From the NCBI GenBank assembly GCA_020974905.1, contig CP087563.1, positions 6,820,001-6,884,000 on the forward strand: DNA of 64,000 bases, read 5' to 3'. The position numbers were made by a program, and so were the translations under genes. Every line of letters starts with the position of its first letter. Within the stretch, counting starts at the first letter, position 1. A model generated the notes under the pieces. That model saw only the letters and a program-made list of their open reading frames with translations, was not told the DNA's origin and did no database searches. Source of the stretch: Planctomycetes bacterium syqfu. Its GTDB lineage: Bacteria; Planctomycetota; Phycisphaerae; Phycisphaerales; Phycisphaeraceae. Below, piece by piece: positions 35,119 to 43,236 of the stretch.

Positions 35119-36318
35119 ATGCTCTACAACATCATCAACATGCTCCGACCCTGGCTCGTGGAGAACGGTCTCTTCGGGTACTGTCGCGTGTGGACTTACA
35201 TTGAGTTCCGCGCGGTCGTCAGTGTGTTGATGGGATTCGGCTTTGTGCTGCTCATGGGTAAGCCCACGATCATGTGGCTCATCAAGCAGAAGATCGGTGA
35301 CAATCCCGAGTTTCACAATAAGTCGCTTAACGAACTGACCAAGAAAAAAGCACATACCCCGACGATGGGGGGGATCATCATCTGTGGTTCGATTTTCTTC
35401 ACCACGATGCTCCTTGCAGACCTTGAGAGTTTTTATGTGCGCATGGCTTTCATCTGTCTGATCTGGCTTGCGGGTGTCGGTTGTGCCGATGACTGGCTTA
35501 AACTTACCACAGCAAGACGCACCCCCGGATCACGAACTGGCCTGTATTCGTGGGAAAAATTGCTCTTCCAACTCGCGCTGGGCGTGATGTTGGGCATCTT
35601 CATTCACCATTATGGCAACACCAAGTGGGGCGATGTCGGACACAATGACATTTTGAGTATGTCCCGAAGTCTGACCTTGCCATTCATGAAAAGTTGGCAG
35701 TGGGATGGCAGTCAATGGATCCCCTCCGACACGCTGATCATCCTGGGGGCATGGACCTTTGTGATCTTCACGACCTTGTTTATTGCTGGAACCTCCAACG
35801 CGGTCAATCTCACCGACGGCATGGATGGCTTGGCCAGCGGGATCACCGGCATGATCGCGTTTGCGTTTATGATCCTGGCTTTGATTGCAGGCAGTGAAGT
35901 CTGGGCCAAGAATCTGCTGGTGCCTTACATCCCGTTGAGTAATGAATTGGCCATCGTCGCTGGTGCGATGTTCGGCGCGTGTCTGGGGTTCCTCTGGTTT
36001 AACGCACACCCGGCAGAGGTCTTCATGGGCGACACAGGCTCGCTGCCATTAGGCGGACTGCTGGCCTATATCGCGGTGGTGATCCGCCAGGAATTCCTGC
36101 TGCTGGTTGTTGGCGGTGTGGTGTACATGGAACTACTTAGCGTGGTCATGCAGGTCGGCTACTTCAAGTTCACCGGCGGTAAACGTATCTTCCGATGTGC
36201 ACCGATCCATCACCATTTCCACATGGGCGGCATCCCCGAAAACCGCGTCGTCATCCGCATGTGGCTGGCAACCGCAGCTCTGGCAGCCCTGGCAATCGCC
36301 ACCATCAAGCTGCGGTAA
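35119..36318 (+). CDS. mraY: Phospho-N-acetylmuramoyl-pentapeptide transferase
   Basis: 399 residues from ATG 35119 (a TTG-started frame opens at 35089). An inner-membrane enzyme with about ten helices that moves phospho-MurNAc-pentapeptide to undecaprenyl phosphate, giving lipid I. KKKAHTPTMGGIIICG, GCADDWLKL (catalytic Asp pair), NAVNLTDGMDGLASG, FLWFNAHPAEVFMGDTGSLPLGG and APIHHHFHMGGIPENRVVIRMW are the family hallmarks. It directly uses the MurF product, and it ends the mur unit. Confidence 0.97.
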   Translation: MLYNIINMLRPWLVENGLFGYCRVWTYIEFRAVVSVLMGFGFVLLMGKPTIMWLIKQKIGDNPEFHNKSLNELTKKKAHTPTMGGIIICGSIFFTTMLLADLESFYVRMAFICLIWLAGVGCADDWLKLTTARRTPGSRTGLYSWEKLLFQLALGVMLGIFIHHYGNTKWGDVGHNDILSMSRSLTLPFMKSWQWDGSQWIPSDTLIILGAWTFVIFTTLFIAGTSNAVNLTDGMDGLASGITGMIAFAFMILALIAGSEVWAKNLLVPYIPLSNELAIVAGAMFGACLGFLWFNAHPAEVFMGDTGSLPLGGLLAYIAVVIRQEFLLLVVGGVVYMELLSVVMQVGYFKFTGGKRIFRCAPIHHHFHMGGIPENRVVIRMWLATAALAALAIATIKLR

Positions 36319-36352
36319 ACCAACCTTCAAATTCAAAGCCGTGTCGCTCCTG

Positions 36353-36581
36353 CCAACCTATTCAATCTTTGCAGTAAGTAGTCTCTTGTTATTGATTTTT
36401 TTGTGTGCGGCCACAATGCAATGACTGCATCGTCACTCCCGCGCAGGCGGGAGTCCAGTGAGGCCTGCAAGCGTCAACAGAATGTCACTGGATTCCCGCC
36501 TGCGCGGGAATGACGGACGTAAGTCATCACAACAACAGTCATCTCAAAATAAGCACTTGCAGCGAAATTTGAATAGGTTGG
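36353..36581. mobile_element. 229-bp MITE-like element with terminal inverted repeats
   Basis: The termini are CCAACCTATTCAA (36353-36365) and its exact reverse complement (36569-36581); the match continues with gaps through CTTTGCAGTAAGT against TTTCGCTGCAAGT. No coding capacity. The centre (36431-36515) is an 85-bp palindromic core also found in the 157-bp elements at 42015 and 45500. It fills most of the 311-bp gap between mraY and the next gene. Confidence 0.7.
36431..36515. repeat. 85-bp palindromic core, copy A
   Basis: The ends are CGTCACTCCCGCGCAGGCGG and its near complement CCGCCTGCGCGGGAATGACG, with TCCAGTG/CACTGGA inside. The reverse complement of copy B (42056-42140) differs from it at only a few central bases; copy C is at 45531-45615. 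All three copies are 85 bp. Confidence 0.9.
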
Positions 36582-36629
36582 CTCCCGCGGCACGGGTTGC
36601 CTTATTTCCAATATGATGAATGATTCACC

Positions 36630-38519
36630 TCACGCCGCCACCCCCGGAATCACCACCAACTGCCCGCCATTCACCGTGAGATTGGCAAGCGATTCCACCT
36701 GTTGTGATTGACCGTTGGCCCCCTGGATGTGACAACGATAAATCCGTGATTCACCTGTGAGTGTGCTGTCATAATTCACAGCGGTGTCCGTGGGGTTGTA
36801 AATCAGCATGGTCGATGTTTCATTGCTGGTGACTACTTTAAGAATGAGCAAACTCTCATGTTCGATCCGCGTCATCTGGACCGGCGATTCACCATCAGGC
36901 CATGCGGTTAAGCCATAACCCAGAGGCGTGTCGGCAGGGATACTCGTGGGATTGTTGTCTGAGAGATGGACCCACAGTTCTTTCTCGTTGAAGGGGGTGA
37001 TTTGCGTGACATGGTTGCCAACGACTTGCAAATTGAGTTTACCTGCGGTGATGCGGTTATTTGCCGAGATGACTGGTTGATCACCCAGCGAGACATAGCC
37101 ACGCGGGACAGCGTTGATCGCGGTGTCGTCTTTCCAACTGATCATCCAACCTGCAATGCCTTTGCCGGTCGCAAACCAGAGTTGGGCGTTGTGATGTCCC
37201 TTGGCAGGCGGCGCACCAGCATTGCCATAGTAGGGCATCCGCGGTTCAAACGTGATCGCGCTAGCAATCCAGTTATCACCGACAATGCTGCGATGCTCAT
37301 GAACCTGTTCAGCGGGGAGAATCATATACGCACCATTGGGGCGCTTATAGGGCTTGTCGTCATTGTCCGGTGAGACCACATCAATGGCAGCGGTTTGCAG
37401 ATACCCATCGAACTTGTAGCGATCAGTTGATCGGACGATGGAAGCGCCGATACCAGTGTCCACGTAGGCTTTGCCGGGCATGACGACCTGGAAGCCGTCG
37501 TGTCGTAGATGCGGTCCGCCGTAGTTGGGATTGTACTTGATCAGGTCGCTACTCAATGTTCCAACGGGGATGGTGCCGTCCCAGAAGTACATCGCGATGT
37601 AGCTGAAATAGTAGGGTTGTTGGGAGAGTAAACGATATTCAGCCAACGCTCGGGCGACAGAATCACGCGCCATGCCTGCAGCGATTTCAATACCATGCAT
37701 CGGGCCGCCGATTTCCCAGCGGTGTTTCCACCACGGTGTTGACGCGCCATCCCACATGCCGTTGGCCTGGACATCATGGGCAAAGCTTGCCATGGACTTG
37801 AGACTTTGTGCGACCAACGGATCTTTGGTGAGCATGTAGTAGCGACCGAGGAACGTGACTTCAAAACCGAAGTACAGCGGTGTCGGCCCGGACTGTCGCA
37901 TGTAGTGAAACGCACCGCCTGGCGTCTGCATGCGTCGGGCACGGACAACGAGTTTGGCTGCGAGGTCCGCATAGCGCGATTGATCATAAAGGATCGAAGC
38001 GACCTGCAAAACGACCGCGGATTGATGCAGCGTGTTGGACGCGACCGACTCCCAGTATTCCCCGGTTTCGTTCATGTCATGGTTCTGTTCAACGAATGGC
38101 TGAAGATCACTTAACCATTTGTTGTATTGGGTGACCGGTGCTGAACCGTCTTTTTTCCAGAGGTAAATCGTCTCCAGCGATTCGGTCAACGCCCAGAGAT
38201 TAAGCTTCTGTTCCAGCTCCTTGGCAACGATCGCATCTGTCGCTGCCAACGCTTTTGTTTTGAGATTGGCATCACCTTTACGCGAACTCTCCGGCGCGGT
38301 GTAGCCCCATGTGAGCCAGAAGGCGCTGTTGCTTTCAAGACCACGCGTGACGTTAAGCTCAGCCAGTTGCACATACGGATTCTCTGCTGGCTGAATCAAA
38401 TCCGGGTTGCCACACCAACTGTCCCCGCCTCGAAAACACTGGGCGGACACTGTTGCGGTGAAGCTGCCAAGCAGGCAAACGGGTAGGATCAACAGACTCA
38501 AAATCAAACGTCGTTTCAC
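36630..38519 (-). CDS. Secreted protein, polysaccharide-lyase-like (unassigned)
   Basis: 629 residues from GTG 38519, which has GGAG seven bases upstream and gives a clean signal peptide (MKRRLILSLLILPVCLLGSF, cleavage near VSA/Q); a longer frame opens at 38588. The first half is mostly helical, with Trp/Tyr-rich stretches such as FHYMRQSGPTPLYFGFEVTF and GGPMHGIEIAAGMARDS. The second half is beta-rich (YMILPAEQVHEHRSIVGDNW, WFATGKGIAGWMISWKDDT). An alpha/alpha-toroid plus beta-sandwich, as in several polysaccharide lyase families, would fit, but I cannot name a family or catalytic residues. It is in a module with a prepilin and a LacI regulator. Confidence 0.8.
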   Translation of the reverse strand: MKRRLILSLLILPVCLLGSFTATVSAQCFRGGDSWCGNPDLIQPAENPYVQLAELNVTRGLESNSAFWLTWGYTAPESSRKGDANLKTKALAATDAIVAKELEQKLNLWALTESLETIYLWKKDGSAPVTQYNKWLSDLQPFVEQNHDMNETGEYWESVASNTLHQSAVVLQVASILYDQSRYADLAAKLVVRARRMQTPGGAFHYMRQSGPTPLYFGFEVTFLGRYYMLTKDPLVAQSLKSMASFAHDVQANGMWDGASTPWWKHRWEIGGPMHGIEIAAGMARDSVARALAEYRLLSQQPYYFSYIAMYFWDGTIPVGTLSSDLIKYNPNYGGPHLRHDGFQVVMPGKAYVDTGIGASIVRSTDRYKFDGYLQTAAIDVVSPDNDDKPYKRPNGAYMILPAEQVHEHRSIVGDNWIASAITFEPRMPYYGNAGAPPAKGHHNAQLWFATGKGIAGWMISWKDDTAINAVPRGYVSLGDQPVISANNRITAGKLNLQVVGNHVTQITPFNEKELWVHLSDNNPTSIPADTPLGYGLTAWPDGESPVQMTRIEHESLLILKVVTSNETSTMLIYNPTDTAVNYDSTLTGESRIYRCHIQGANGQSQQVESLANLTVNGGQLVVIPGVAA

Positions 38520-38596
38520 AATCAATCTCCATGCATTGTGCTTGGAGCGCACAATGATTTTAGGGCAGGAAAATAAGGGGTAAATCAATCAAGCCA

Positions 38597-39313
38597 TCAC
38601 AGTCCACTGGGCGCAGGTGTGTCACGGATCAACCATGGGGATCCCTGTGACCATGAGTGTGTCTTAGGCAGGATTTGGGTTGAGACATTACTCGCTCGGC
38701 CATCCAGAAAACCGATGGCAACACTGCCTGCGGTGTGTCTGGCGATAAGCGTGCCATAGCCCGGATCAGTGTCGGACATGGCAAAGGCCTGGTTACTGCT
38801 GATGTTCAGTCCAAGACGTAAACCGCCGATCGCATCGACGACAAACACCTTGTGGCTGGGCTTGTTGAAGTCCTGTAATTTGTACGCTGCCCAGATGGGT
38901 ACTTCACCACTGCCCCGATCACCCATGTATGCATTGGGCAAGTATGACGGGATGTCGTTAGCAACATTCCCCTCGGGTTTTTCAGGACAATTAAACACGC
39001 CACTTCCCGTCTGCCCGGGTAACGGCATGTACTTACTCTGCGAGGATGTCAGGTAACGTGCGAGTTTGTTGAACGTTGCCTTAACCGGACTCCAGCCATC
39101 GACACTCCAGCCGTGAGGCAGGTAGCCTTTGTTCTCATCCTGATACATGGCGCTGGCCAGCCCAAGTTGACGCATGTTGTTTAAACACATCACACCCCGT
39201 GCTGCTTTGCGCGCACTGGATAAGGCTGGCAGGAGAATCGCAATCAACAACGAGATGATCGAAATCACTACCAGCAACTCAATGAGCGTAAAACCAGAAG
39301 GGCGTCGGGGCAT
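38597..39313 (-). CDS. Prepilin-type (H-X9-DG class) secreted protein
   Basis: 238 residues from ATG 39313 (AAGGA seven bases upstream); the upstream part of the longer frame is the untranslated gap. The leader MPRRPSG is cut before [20 protein letters not shown], then [26 protein letters not shown]. The C-terminus has [20 protein letters not shown], the H-x10-DG form of the motif in its paralogues at 1870 and 6009. It follows a LacI regulator by 55 bp and precedes a secreted enzyme gene by 77 bp, the same order as the other two modules. Role not established. Confidence 0.92.
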   Translation of the reverse strand: MPRRPSGFTLIELLVVISIISLLIAILLPALSSARKAARGVMCLNNMRQLGLASAMYQDENKGYLPHGWSVDGWSPVKATFNKLARYLTSSQSKYMPLPGQTGSGVFNCPEKPEGNVANDIPSYLPNAYMGDRGSGEVPIWAAYKLQDFNKPSHKVFVVDAIGGLRLGLNISSNQAFAMSDTDPGYGTLIARHTAGSVAIGFLDGRASNVSTQILPKTHSWSQGSPWLIRDTPAPSGL

Positions 39314-39368
39314 GTTGGATTCCTTTGTGTGCGCAAGGCTTGATGGCTTGAGAATCAGGACGGTGACA

Positions 39369-40448
39369 TCACGACGGACATGGCGCCACGCTGCAACGCT
39401 CGGTGAATTGAGGCTGAATTCGTAGGCTTTTTTCAGCAATCGTCTCACCTGCAAGACGCGCGCGGAGCATGCTGATCGCAGCAGGGACCATGGCTGCAAA
39501 GTCCGGCTCGACACAATGCAATCGCGGCGGACTTTTCTCAGCATCATCAGGCATGCCATATGTCACGATGCTCAAATCGTCGGGGATACGCAGCCCCATT
39601 TCCATCGCAGCATGCACCATGCATCGCGCATCAGGAACACCCTGTGCCATGACTGCGGTGGGACGGTTCCTGGCCTTGAGTAACTTGCGAGCGTTGATGA
39701 GTTGGTTGTCGATCCACTTGCTGCGAACGTGAGCATCTTCCTTGGTGATGAACTGACGCCACTTGCCATCTGCATCATCCAGATTGAAGTCTCTGACTGC
39801 ACGGTCAAAGGCATCGCGACCAGCCTGGTGGACATGGTAGTTACTGTCCACGCCGAGATACCCGACTTTACGGTGACCCAAAGCAGCAAGGTGTTGCATG
39901 GCTTGGTAGATGCCGCTGCCGGTGTCCTGCCAAACGTTGTATGGGCCGACTTTATCCATGTGGGCACAGGGGAATTTTTCGTCGTTCTCACTGAACCACT
40001 TGGCCATGTCCGGGTCTTGTAATTTGCCACAGACCAGCGCGCCGTCGACCTGTCCGCTGGTGAAACACTCGGGGGCGACTTTGTTTTTACCCGTCTCCAG
40101 ATACTCGATTTCGAAGCCGATTTTCATACGTGAACAGGCAAAGGCAAACTCGGCAATGATCGGGCCATGCGAGCCGGATTGGGAAAGCGTCGACGGATTG
40201 CGCCCTTGCCCGACCACCATGATCATGGCCAGTCGCCCGGTACGTGAAGCGCGGAGAAGTCGGGCAGCAAGCTTGGGGCGATAACCCATTTGATCTGCGA
40301 TGTCGTGAATACGCTGTTTGACATCAGGACTCACGCGCCCGGTGTCATGCAACGCTGAGGAGACGGTGGTCACTGCCACGCCTGCCTGCTTGGCGATGTG
40401 TCGCATGGTGACTCTGCCGGAGATTGTGGGTGCGGACTTGGTGGTCAT
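39369..40448 (-). CDS. LacI-family transcriptional regulator
   Basis: About 359 residues from ATG 40448 (GGGAC upstream; a TTG frame starts at 40466). The HTH is [20 protein letters not shown] with a hinge [19 protein letters not shown]. The sensor domain has [49 protein letters not shown] and [11 protein letters not shown]. It heads the third module (pilin, then secreted enzyme, all leftward) and is likely to control it. It differs from the LacI gene at 4720 throughout, so the modules are probably tuned to different sugars. Confidence 0.92.
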   Translation of the reverse strand: MTTKSAPTISGRVTMRHIAKQAGVAVTTVSSALHDTGRVSPDVKQRIHDIADQMGYRPKLAARLLRASRTGRLAMIMVVGQGRNPSTLSQSGSHGPIIAEFAFACSRMKIGFEIEYLETGKNKVAPECFTSGQVDGALVCGKLQDPDMAKWFSENDEKFPCAHMDKVGPYNVWQDTGSGIYQAMQHLAALGHRKVGYLGVDSNYHVHQAGRDAFDRAVRDFNLDDADGKWRQFITKEDAHVRSKWIDNQLINARKLLKARNRPTAVMAQGVPDARCMVHAAMEMGLRIPDDLSIVTYGMPDDAEKSPPRLHCVEPDFAAMVPAAISMLRARLAGETIAEKSLRIQPQFTERCSVAPCPS

Positions 40449-40598
40449 GAATGGTGTCCCGGTCAACTTGCAGTATTGTTTGCGGTTACGTTACCGCAAA
40501 AATTGTAGCGCCCAGATTCCAAGAGTCAACCGACATCATCATTTTGATTGATGCATTACGATTCGGAGTCACACGCAACTGAAAAACAATACCATCAA

Positions 40599-40618
40599 CC
40601 GCATCACAAGTGATGCGG
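40599..40618. repeat. Short perfect palindrome beside the insertion sequence
   Basis: CCGCATCAC and GTGATGCGG are separated by AA. It ends one base before the CTAG target site of the insertion sequence and lies about 150 bp upstream of the LacI gene. It has no T-run; it could be an operator or the remains of a terminator. Confidence 0.5.
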
Positions 40619-40622
40619 CTAG

Positions 40623-42012
40623 TACTACAGTTGCGCATCTACAATTGCCGATATCATCAGTCGTTTGATATGACTGGAGGGATGGGCATGGATGCTGCAA
40701 CGGTGAGTCATTGGGCCAATGACTTTTCAGAGATGTGGGAGCAGATCGGCGATTGTTTTGCTCGCAAGGATTTGCGATTTCGGGCGGCGACTTATGTGCA
40801 GGGCCTGCTCGGTGATGTTCATCGCAAGAACAGTTGGCAACTGGCTGAACAAGTCGGACTTCAAACGCCCCACGCTTTTCAACGGTTGTTGGGTCGGGCA
40901 TCGTGGGATGCTCATCAACTGCGCGACCAGGTGCGAAGCTATGCAGTGGATCATTTACTTGGGGATGCGGCCGGCGGGGTGTTGATCGTCGATGAGACGG
41001 GCTTTCTGAAAAAGGGCGACAAGTCGGTTGGCGTGCAACGTCAGTACTCGGGCACGGCGGGTCGAATTGAGAATTGCCAGGTGGGTGTGTTTCTGGCGAT
41101 GGCTTCGTCGCGTGGTCGGGCGTTGATTGATCGGGCGTTGTACCTGCCCAAGGATTGGTGCGAGGATCAGGCACGTCGATCCGAAGCAGGCGTTCCCCCG
41201 GAAGTGAAGTTCGCCACCAAGCCTCAACTGGCGGTGACGATGTTGCGTCGAGCCGCTGGATGCGGGCCTTGAACCGCGTTGGGTATTGGCGGATGAAGTG
41301 TACGGTTCAGACAGTAAAACAAGGCGTTTTTGGAAGATCATGGTCAAGCGTATGTCATGGCGGTGACCTCGCAACAGCAGCTGTGGGTGAACTTCCAACG
41401 GCAACGTGTCGATGCGATCATTGATGATGTGCCTGACGAGCAATGGCAGACGCACAGCATCGGCGAAGGTGCCAAGGGGTCGCGTGTGTATCAATGGGCC
41501 GGCGGCAAGTTCGGCGATCCGATCGAACACGAGCGCGGTGATCTGCAAAACTGGTTACTTGTTCGACGCAATGTGGAGCAACCGACTCAACGAGCTTACT
41601 ATTTTTGTGCTGCTCCGTTGGACGCGACGTTGCAGGACTTGGCGATGGCCGCCGGCCAGCGTTGGGCGATTGAAACATGCTTCCAGACGGCCAAGCAGGA
41701 AGTCGGACTCGATGCGTATGAAGTGCGGCTCGTGGACGGGTTGGCATCGCCATGTCACGTTGTCGATGTTGGCGTTGGCGTTCTTGAGCGTCGTGCGATC
41801 CCAAGTGCACCAGCCCACGGAAAAAGGGGCGTTGATCTGGTCCCGGTAACCGAGCCGGAGATTCGGCGGTTGATGCTGGCAATCGTCTGGCCCCGGTTCA
41901 ACGACGTAGAACGCGCGTTAGCCTGGTCGGCTTGGCGAAGACACCACCAAGCCGTCGCAAAGTATTACCACTACAGGGCGAGAGAACCAGATCATAATGC
42001 GCAACTGTAGTA
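40623..42012 (+). mobile_element. IS701-family-like insertion sequence
   Basis: 1,390 bp. The terminal inverted repeats TACTACAGTTGCGCAT (40623-40638) and its exact complement (41997-42012) are flanked on both sides by CTAG, the kind of 4-bp YTAR target duplication expected for IS701 elements. The only gene is a transposase of IS701 type, broken by frameshifts. It inserted exactly at the left end of the 157-bp element at 42015. Confidence 0.88.
40688..42010 (+). pseudogene. IS701-type DDE transposase, frameshifted
   Basis: GGAGGG six bases before ATG 40688 gives the start. Residues in the first frame include VDETGFLKKGDKSVGVQRQYSGTAGRIENCQVGVFLAMAS, with the first catalytic Asp; the frame stops at 41272. 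The expected continuation LDAGLEPRWVLADEVYGSDSKTRRF, with the second Asp, is in another frame from 41256, apparently after one extra G near 41255. The first frame resumes near 41320 (one T short), carrying ETCFQTAKQEVGLD with the Glu. A stretch near 41741-41840 (WHRHVTLSMLALAFLSVVRS) is again in the other frame, before PVTEPEIRRLM in the first. Four shifts mean no intact transposase unless the sequence has errors. Confidence 0.85.
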
Positions 42013-42014
42013 CT

Positions 42015-42171
42015 AGAGCACATCAAATAATTAATCTCCATGCCATCTCTCATTTCGTCATTCCCGCGCAGGCGGGAATCCAGTGGCATTCTGTTGACGC
42101 TTGCAGATGTCACTGGACTCCCGCCTGCGCGGGAGTGACGAAAAGTGGAGATTATTTATTTGAATTGCTCT
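42015..42171. mobile_element. 157-bp MITE, copy B
   Basis: The ends AGAGCACATCAAATAATTAA and the complement of TTATTTATTTGAATTGCTCT form imperfect terminal inverted repeats about 24 bp long around the 85-bp core (42056-42140). A second element of exactly 157 bp is at 45500-45656. Its left end coincides with the CTAG target site of the adjacent insertion sequence. Confidence 0.8.
42056..42140. repeat. 85-bp palindromic core, copy B (inverted)
   Basis: CGTCATTCCCGCGCAGGCGG at the left end and CCGCCTGCGCGGGAGTGACG at the right. Its reverse complement is nearly identical to copy A at 36431, including the asymmetric centre TGCAAGCGTCAACAGAATG. Confidence 0.9.
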
Positions 42172-42216
42172 CAATGCGGGTGAATGACATGCTGTTGTCG
42201 TAGACGTTATGCGCAT

Positions 42217-42250
42217 AAAAAAAGACTCACCAAAAATCTCGGTAAGTCTT
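42217..42250 (-). terminator. Terminator of tRNA-Leu
   Basis: Reading leftward, AGACTTACC pairs with GGTGAGTCT (one G-T-type mismatch) and is followed by seven T. It lies five bases after the tRNA 3' end. Confidence 0.85.
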
Positions 42251-42254
42251 TGAA

Positions 42255-42341
42255 TGCGGTCGAGAGGAGTCGAACCTCCACGGGGTGTTTAGCCCCACTA
42301 GGACCTGAACCTAGCGCGTCTGCCAATTCCGCCACGACCGC
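42255..42341 (-). tRNA. tRNA-Leu (anticodon CAG)
   Basis: Read on the minus strand the gene starts GCGGTCGTGGCGGAATTGGC and ends TCGACTCCTCTCGACCGC plus discriminator A. The acceptor arm GCGGTCG/CGACCGC is perfect, the anticodon stem CTAGG/CCTAG encloses TTCAGGT (anticodon CAG), and a long variable arm (GGGGCTAAACACCCC) marks a class II tRNA. The T arm has GGTTCGACTCC. CCA is not encoded. It is a single tRNA with its own terminator. Confidence 0.96.
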
Positions 42342-42416
42342 GGTGCAGAGGAGATATCTTAGGGATTGTTTACATTTCGTCAAGTCGGCCAACTGAGAAT
42401 TTCAGCTTTACTGGCT

Positions 42417-42504
42417 TGAGCACAGAGTCACCGAGACACAGAGCCTAAGACAAAGATTTCAATCCGTTTCTCTGTGCATCTCTGAGTTTTTGAGCCTCTG
42501 TGGC
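42417..42504. repeat. Inverted CACAGAG-type repeat downstream of hslV
   Basis: GAGCACAGAGTCACCGAGAC and CTCTGTGCATCTCTGAG with GCCTCTGTGGC form an imperfect inverted repeat. A related copy, CTCTGTGTATCTCAGTGCC, is upstream of hslV at 43138-43181. Both belong to a type of short repeat (CACAGAGnCACAGAG) common in bacterial intergenic DNA. Confidence 0.65.
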
Positions 42505-42535
42505 AAAAGCTGTGGAGCAACTTATGTGGCCGGCT

Positions 42536-43090
42536 TTACAGCTCCAACACCGTGATATGCGTGTTGGTGTAGATGCAGGTTTCGCCGGCAATCTGCATGG
42601 CTTCTTGCACGATCTCTTTAGCGGGCATCTCCGTGTGACGCACCAGGGCGCGGGCTGCTGAGGCTGCGTAATCACCGCCACTACCGATCGCCAGAACACC
42701 GTCGGAAGGTTCGATGACATCGCCACTGCCGGAGATCAACAGGCTGCATGACTTGTCCGCGACGGCAAGCAAACTTTCCAGGCGACGTAACATGCGATCC
42801 GTCCGCCAGAGTTTGGCTAACTCGATGGCTGCTTTCTTGACGTTGGCGGGGGTCTCCTTGAGTTTGACTTCAAACTTCTCAAGCAACGCAAAGGCATCGG
42901 CGGCTGAGCCGGCAAAGCCCACCAACACACCGGCTCCGTCAGCACCAATGTTATCCAGCTTGCGAACTTTCACCGCGTCACCCTTGGCAACAACATGCTG
43001 CATCGTCACCTGCCCGTCACCAGCAATGGCAATCTGATCACCTTTACGGACGGAAAGAATCGTGGTCGCGTGAAACTGGGGCATACTCAT
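42536..43090 (-). CDS. hslV: HslV peptidase subunit of the HslUV protease
   Basis: About 184 residues from ATG 43090 (a frame opens at 43102). The catalytic Thr lies in [26 protein letters not shown], so a pre-peptide of about eight residues must be removed, longer than in E. coli HslV where only Met is lost. [27 protein letters not shown] and [19 protein letters not shown] are the proteasome-beta-like core. It forms the peptidase ring that works with the HslU ATPase; hslU is not next to it or elsewhere in the window. Confidence 0.95.
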   Translation of the reverse strand: MSMPQFHATTILSVRKGDQIAIAGDGQVTMQHVVAKGDAVKVRKLDNIGADGAGVLVGFAGSAADAFALLEKFEVKLKETPANVKKAAIELAKLWRTDRMLRRLESLLAVADKSCSLLISGSGDVIEPSDGVLAIGSGGDYAASAARALVRHTEMPAKEIVQEAMQIAGETCIYTNTHITVLEL

Positions 43091-43137
43091 ACGTAAATCC
43101 ATCTCTATTGTTGGACACAGCGTTAAAACCAGAGCAT

Positions 43138-43181
43138 TGCTCTGTGTATCTCAGTGCCTCTGTGACTCTGTGGTTAAAGCC
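43138..43181. repeat. CACAGAG-type repeat upstream of hslV and rsmH
   Basis: GCTCTGTGTATCTCAGTGCC followed by TCTGTGACTCTGTGG. It lies in the 146-bp divergent gap between hslV and rsmH and is related to the tract at 42417. Confidence 0.6.
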
Positions 43182-43236
43182 AAAAAACACTCGTCATGCC
43201 CAAGATCATAACAGACAAAACGGTTATAGTGTCCAC

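Larger units (their letters stand above)
36335..36603 (+). repeat. REP-like palindrome split by an inserted element
   Basis: AAAGCCGTGTCGCTCCTG (36335-36352) and CTCCCGCGGCACGGGTTGCC (36582-36601) are the two halves of a REP-like unit matching the copy at 28224. They are separated by the 229-bp inverted-repeat element at 36353-36581. CTCCTG and CTCCCG at the two junctions look like a 6-bp target duplication with one change. Confidence 0.65.

Noticed and set aside
36431-36515. Terminator after mraY
   Set aside because: The palindrome lacks a T-run, and the same 85-bp sequence recurs at two other sites, so it is a repeat.
40610-40687. Upstream start of the transposase at 40610
   Set aside because: It would begin outside the insertion sequence; ATG 40688 has a good Shine-Dalgarno inside it.
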